64,000 nucleotides of DNA from Erwinia sp. JUb26 (lineage in GTDB: Bacteria; Pseudomonadota; Gammaproteobacteria; Enterobacterales; Enterobacteriaceae). The position numbers were made by a program, and so were the translations under genes. The number at the start of each line of letters is the position of its first letter. Position 1 is the first letter of the stretch. The notes under the pieces were generated by a model. It did no database searches. It saw only the letters and a list, made by a program, of their open reading frames with translations, and was not told the DNA's origin. This document shows positions 59,942 to 64,000 of the stretch, piece by piece. Where the stretch lies: the NCBI RefSeq assembly GCF_003751505.1, contig NZ_RJVB01000009.1, forward strand, positions 1 to 64,000, in the 5' to 3' direction.

Positions 59942-60618
59942 TGTACGAATTTGACTGGAGCACCATCGTTCCCAATCTGCCTTACCTGTGGAACGGCATG
60001 ATTGTGACGCTGAAAATCACCGTCACGGCGGTTATTTTTGGCATCATCTGGGGGACCCTGCTGGCGGTAATGCGACTGTCGTCAATCACCGTCGTCAGCT
60101 GGTTTGCCCGCCTGTACGTCAACCTGTTCCGTTCAGTACCGCTGGTAATGGTGCTGCTGTGGTTCTATTTGGTGGTGCCAAGCTTCCTACAACAGGTGCT
60201 GGGGCTGTCGCCAAAAACGGATATCCGCCTGATATCGGCGATGGTGGCCTTCTCACTGTTTGAAGCCGCGTACTACTCCGAGATTATCCGCGCAGGAATC
60301 CTGAGTATTGCTCGTGGTCAGGGTAATGCCGCGCTGGCGCTGGGCATGACGAAATGGCAGTCAATGCAGCTGATCATTCTGCCGCAGGCCTTTCGCGCCA
60401 TGGTGCCGCTGCTCCTCACCCAGGGTATCGTTTTGTTCCAGGACACCTCACTGGTTTACGTTCTGAGCCTGGCCGATTTCTTCCGTACTGCAGATACCAT
60501 CGGCATCAACAACGGAACCGAAATTGAGATGGTGCTGTTTGCCGGTGCGGTCTATTTTGTTATCAGCCTCAGTGCTTCGCTGTTGGTCAGCTATTTAAAG
60601 AAAAAAAGGACTGTTTAA
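59941..60618 (+). CDS. gltK: GltK, glutamate/aspartate ABC permease
   Basis: GltK (225 aa) is the partner permease, with five helices and the EAA loop [20 protein letters not shown] (about 132-151). Its ATG shares one base with the gltJ stop (TAATG). Confidence 0.98.
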   Translation: MYEFDWSTIVPNLPYLWNGMIVTLKITVTAVIFGIIWGTLLAVMRLSSITVVSWFARLYVNLFRSVPLVMVLLWFYLVVPSFLQQVLGLSPKTDIRLISAMVAFSLFEAAYYSEIIRAGILSIARGQGNAALALGMTKWQSMQLIILPQAFRAMVPLLLTQGIVLFQDTSLVYVLSLADFFRTADTIGINNGTEIEMVLFAGAVYFVISLSASLLVSYLKKKRTV

Positions 60619-61344
60619 ATGATTACCCTGAAAAATGTTTCTAAGTGGTATGGTCAATTTCAGGTGCTGACCGACTGCTCAACGGAAGTGACGAAAGGTG
60701 AAGTGGTGGTGGTCTGTGGCCCTTCCGGCTCGGGTAAATCCACGCTGATTAAAACCGTTAACGGCCTGGAGCCTATCCAACAGGGCGTGATTGAAGTGAA
60801 CGGCACGGCGGTGAACGATAAACGCACCAATCTTGCCCAGTTGCGTTCACGCGTTGGCATGGTGTTTCAGCACTTCGAACTGTTTCCCCACCTTTCCATC
60901 GTGGAAAACCTGACGCTGGCGCAGGTCAAGGTCCTTAAGCGTAATAAAGACGAGGCACGTCAGAAAGGGCTGAAGCTGCTGGAGCGCGTCGGGCTGGGCG
61001 CACACGCCAACAAGTTCCCGGGACAGCTTTCCGGCGGTCAGCAGCAGCGCGTGGCCATCGCCCGCGCGCTCTGTATGGATCCGATCGCCATGCTGTTTGA
61101 TGAACCCACTTCCGCACTGGATCCCGAAATGATCAACGAAGTGCTGGATGTGATGGTGGAGCTGGCGAATGAAGGCATGACTATGATGGTGGTAACCCAC
61201 GAGATGGGCTTTGCCCGTAAAGTGGCCAACCGGGTGATCTTTATGGATGAAGGCAAGATTGTGGAAGATTCACCGAAGGATGACTTCTTCAACAACCCGC
61301 AGTCGGAGCGTGCAAAAGAGTTCCTGGCGAAAATCCTGCATTAA
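60619..61344 (+). CDS. gltL: GltL, glutamate/aspartate ABC ATPase
   Basis: GltL (241 aa) powers the importer. Walker A is [10 protein letters not shown] (about 34-43), signature [15 protein letters not shown] (about 136-150), Walker [13 protein letters not shown] (about 156-167) and the H-loop VTHEMGFA. It starts directly after the gltK stop. Confidence 0.99.
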   Translation: MITLKNVSKWYGQFQVLTDCSTEVTKGEVVVVCGPSGSGKSTLIKTVNGLEPIQQGVIEVNGTAVNDKRTNLAQLRSRVGMVFQHFELFPHLSIVENLTLAQVKVLKRNKDEARQKGLKLLERVGLGAHANKFPGQLSGGQQQRVAIARALCMDPIAMLFDEPTSALDPEMINEVLDVMVELANEGMTMMVVTHEMGFARKVANRVIFMDEGKIVEDSPKDDFFNNPQSERAKEFLAKILH

Positions 61345-61415
61345 GGCAGGCCGAGCGGAATAAGCAGGAAACGTTATACCGTCGTTCATGACGCTCAGAG
61401 ACTATCTGGATTTGA

Positions 61416-61451
61416 GAGTCATTCGGGCACAAGAATGTGCCCGAATGACTC
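61416..61451. repeat. perfect 16-bp hairpin between gltL and ybeL
   Basis: GAGTCATTCGGGCACA (61416-61431) and its exact complement (61436-61451) flank a four-base AGAA loop. It lies between the convergent ends of gltL and ybeL. No U run follows on either strand, so it is not a classical intrinsic terminator, though it would block or stabilise both 3' ends. Confidence 0.8.
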
Positions 61452-61475
61452 AATCAGACTTGACTGGCTCGGGCC

Positions 61476-61958
61476 TCAAGGCTCAAACGGCTGACGCTGG
61501 AACTGATCGTGCCCACACGCCGAGCAGCGGGTTAACACTTCGGGCGTATAGATCGCTCGGGTAAACTGGCATTTTTCACACACCAGATTCCCCAAGCCGA
61601 CCACTTCACCACTTTGATAGACCCCGTGATGATTCAGATCCTGAAACACTTCACGCCACTCAAGCTGGCTTTTATCGGTAATATCGGCCAGTTCTTTCCA
61701 CAGGCTCTGGCGGATCACCCGCATAAACACGCTGTCACCCAGCTCCTGCTCGTTTTCCGCATAGCTGCGGGCGAACTCTTCTAGGTCGCGGCGAACCGCA
61801 CGCGTGACGTCATCAATTTCGCTACGGGTCAGTTCGCCACGGTTGTTCATCCGCTGTCGCGCGCTCTCTACCAGCGCATCAATATCGCGCTCGCCCTGCT
61901 CCAGGCGCTTCGTTAAGGATGAAATAAACTCGCGATAGTACTGAGCAACCTTGTTCAT
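61476..61958 (-). CDS. ybeL: YbeL, DUF1451 zinc-ribbon protein
   Basis: The 160-aa protein matches E. coli YbeL in length and sequence. The helical N-terminal half is rich in Glu and Arg, and a C-terminal zinc ribbon has two Cys pairs (LVCEKCQF and TRCSACGHDQF). Function unknown. Confidence 0.94.
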   Translation of the reverse strand: MNKVAQYYREFISSLTKRLEQGERDIDALVESARQRMNNRGELTRSEIDDVTRAVRRDLEEFARSYAENEQELGDSVFMRVIRQSLWKELADITDKSQLEWREVFQDLNHHGVYQSGEVVGLGNLVCEKCQFTRAIYTPEVLTRCSACGHDQFQRQPFEP

Positions 61959-62062
61959 GGACTCTCCTTATTGATAACGAAAGCATTTCCCTATCATTCT
62001 AGTTCCTGTACAAAAAACACGGCTTTTCATTGCACAAATTTGCCGCAGCGCTTCCAGCTTAA

Positions 62063-64000
<1,938 letters not shown>

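Overview
The window is a stretch of enterobacterial core chromosome. Nearly every protein is close to full length with its Escherichia coli counterpart, and the gene order follows the E. coli leuS-to-cpoB backbone in reverse. The gaps and substitutions fit Erwiniaceae (Erwinia or Pantoea): no kdpFABCD or speF-potE around a retained kdpE, no mng genes between cydA and sucD, and a DUF523-DUF1722 fusion where E. coli has only YbgA. Genus is inference from gene content.

Layout. 1-455: minus-strand tRNA cluster (Lys, Lys, Val) with a structured pseudo-tRNA spacer. 620-6295: Tol-Pal envelope operon ybgC-tolQRAB-pal-cpoB (minus). 6531-9669: cytochrome bd operon cydABX-ybgE (minus). 10274-19904: TCA operons sdhCDAB-sucABCD (minus), divergent from gltA (20533-21816). 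21893-28435: nei, the 5-oxoprolinase genes pxpBCA, ybgI, phrB and a tRNA-desulfidase-like fusion gene (minus). 28618-29811: ybfA and an orphan kdpE flanking what looks like a lost kdp operon. 29899-35066: pgm and seqA (minus), then ybfF, ybfE, fldA and fur (plus). 35123-39202: accessory block with an Mtr-type permease, an MFS exporter coupled to an NTF2-like protein, and a divergent LysR regulator. 39317-47479: glnS, then nagE divergent from nagBACD, with NagC and CRP sites between. 47748-50361: asnB and a seven-tRNA cluster (Met, Leu, Gln, Gln, Met, Gln, Gln). 50494-57519: ubiF, divergent miaB, and ybeZ-ybeY-ybeX-lnt. 58085-61344: glutamate/aspartate ABC transporter gltIJKL behind a sigma-54 promoter. 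61476-64000: ybeL (minus) and the first 605 codons of leuS.

The genes are mostly housekeeping: envelope integrity, aerobic and micro-aerobic respiration with the TCA cycle, amino-sugar use, iron regulation, tRNA supply and modification, and nitrogen/amino-acid uptake. I see no prophage, insertion sequence, CRISPR array, integrase or toxin system. The points most worth attention are a five-way-junction RNA element ending in a duplicated tRNA-Lys 3' end (252-346), the orphan kdpE, the RudS-like gene beside photolyase, NtrC-like sites lying downstream of the gltI sigma-54 promoter, and the MFS/NTF2/LysR module.
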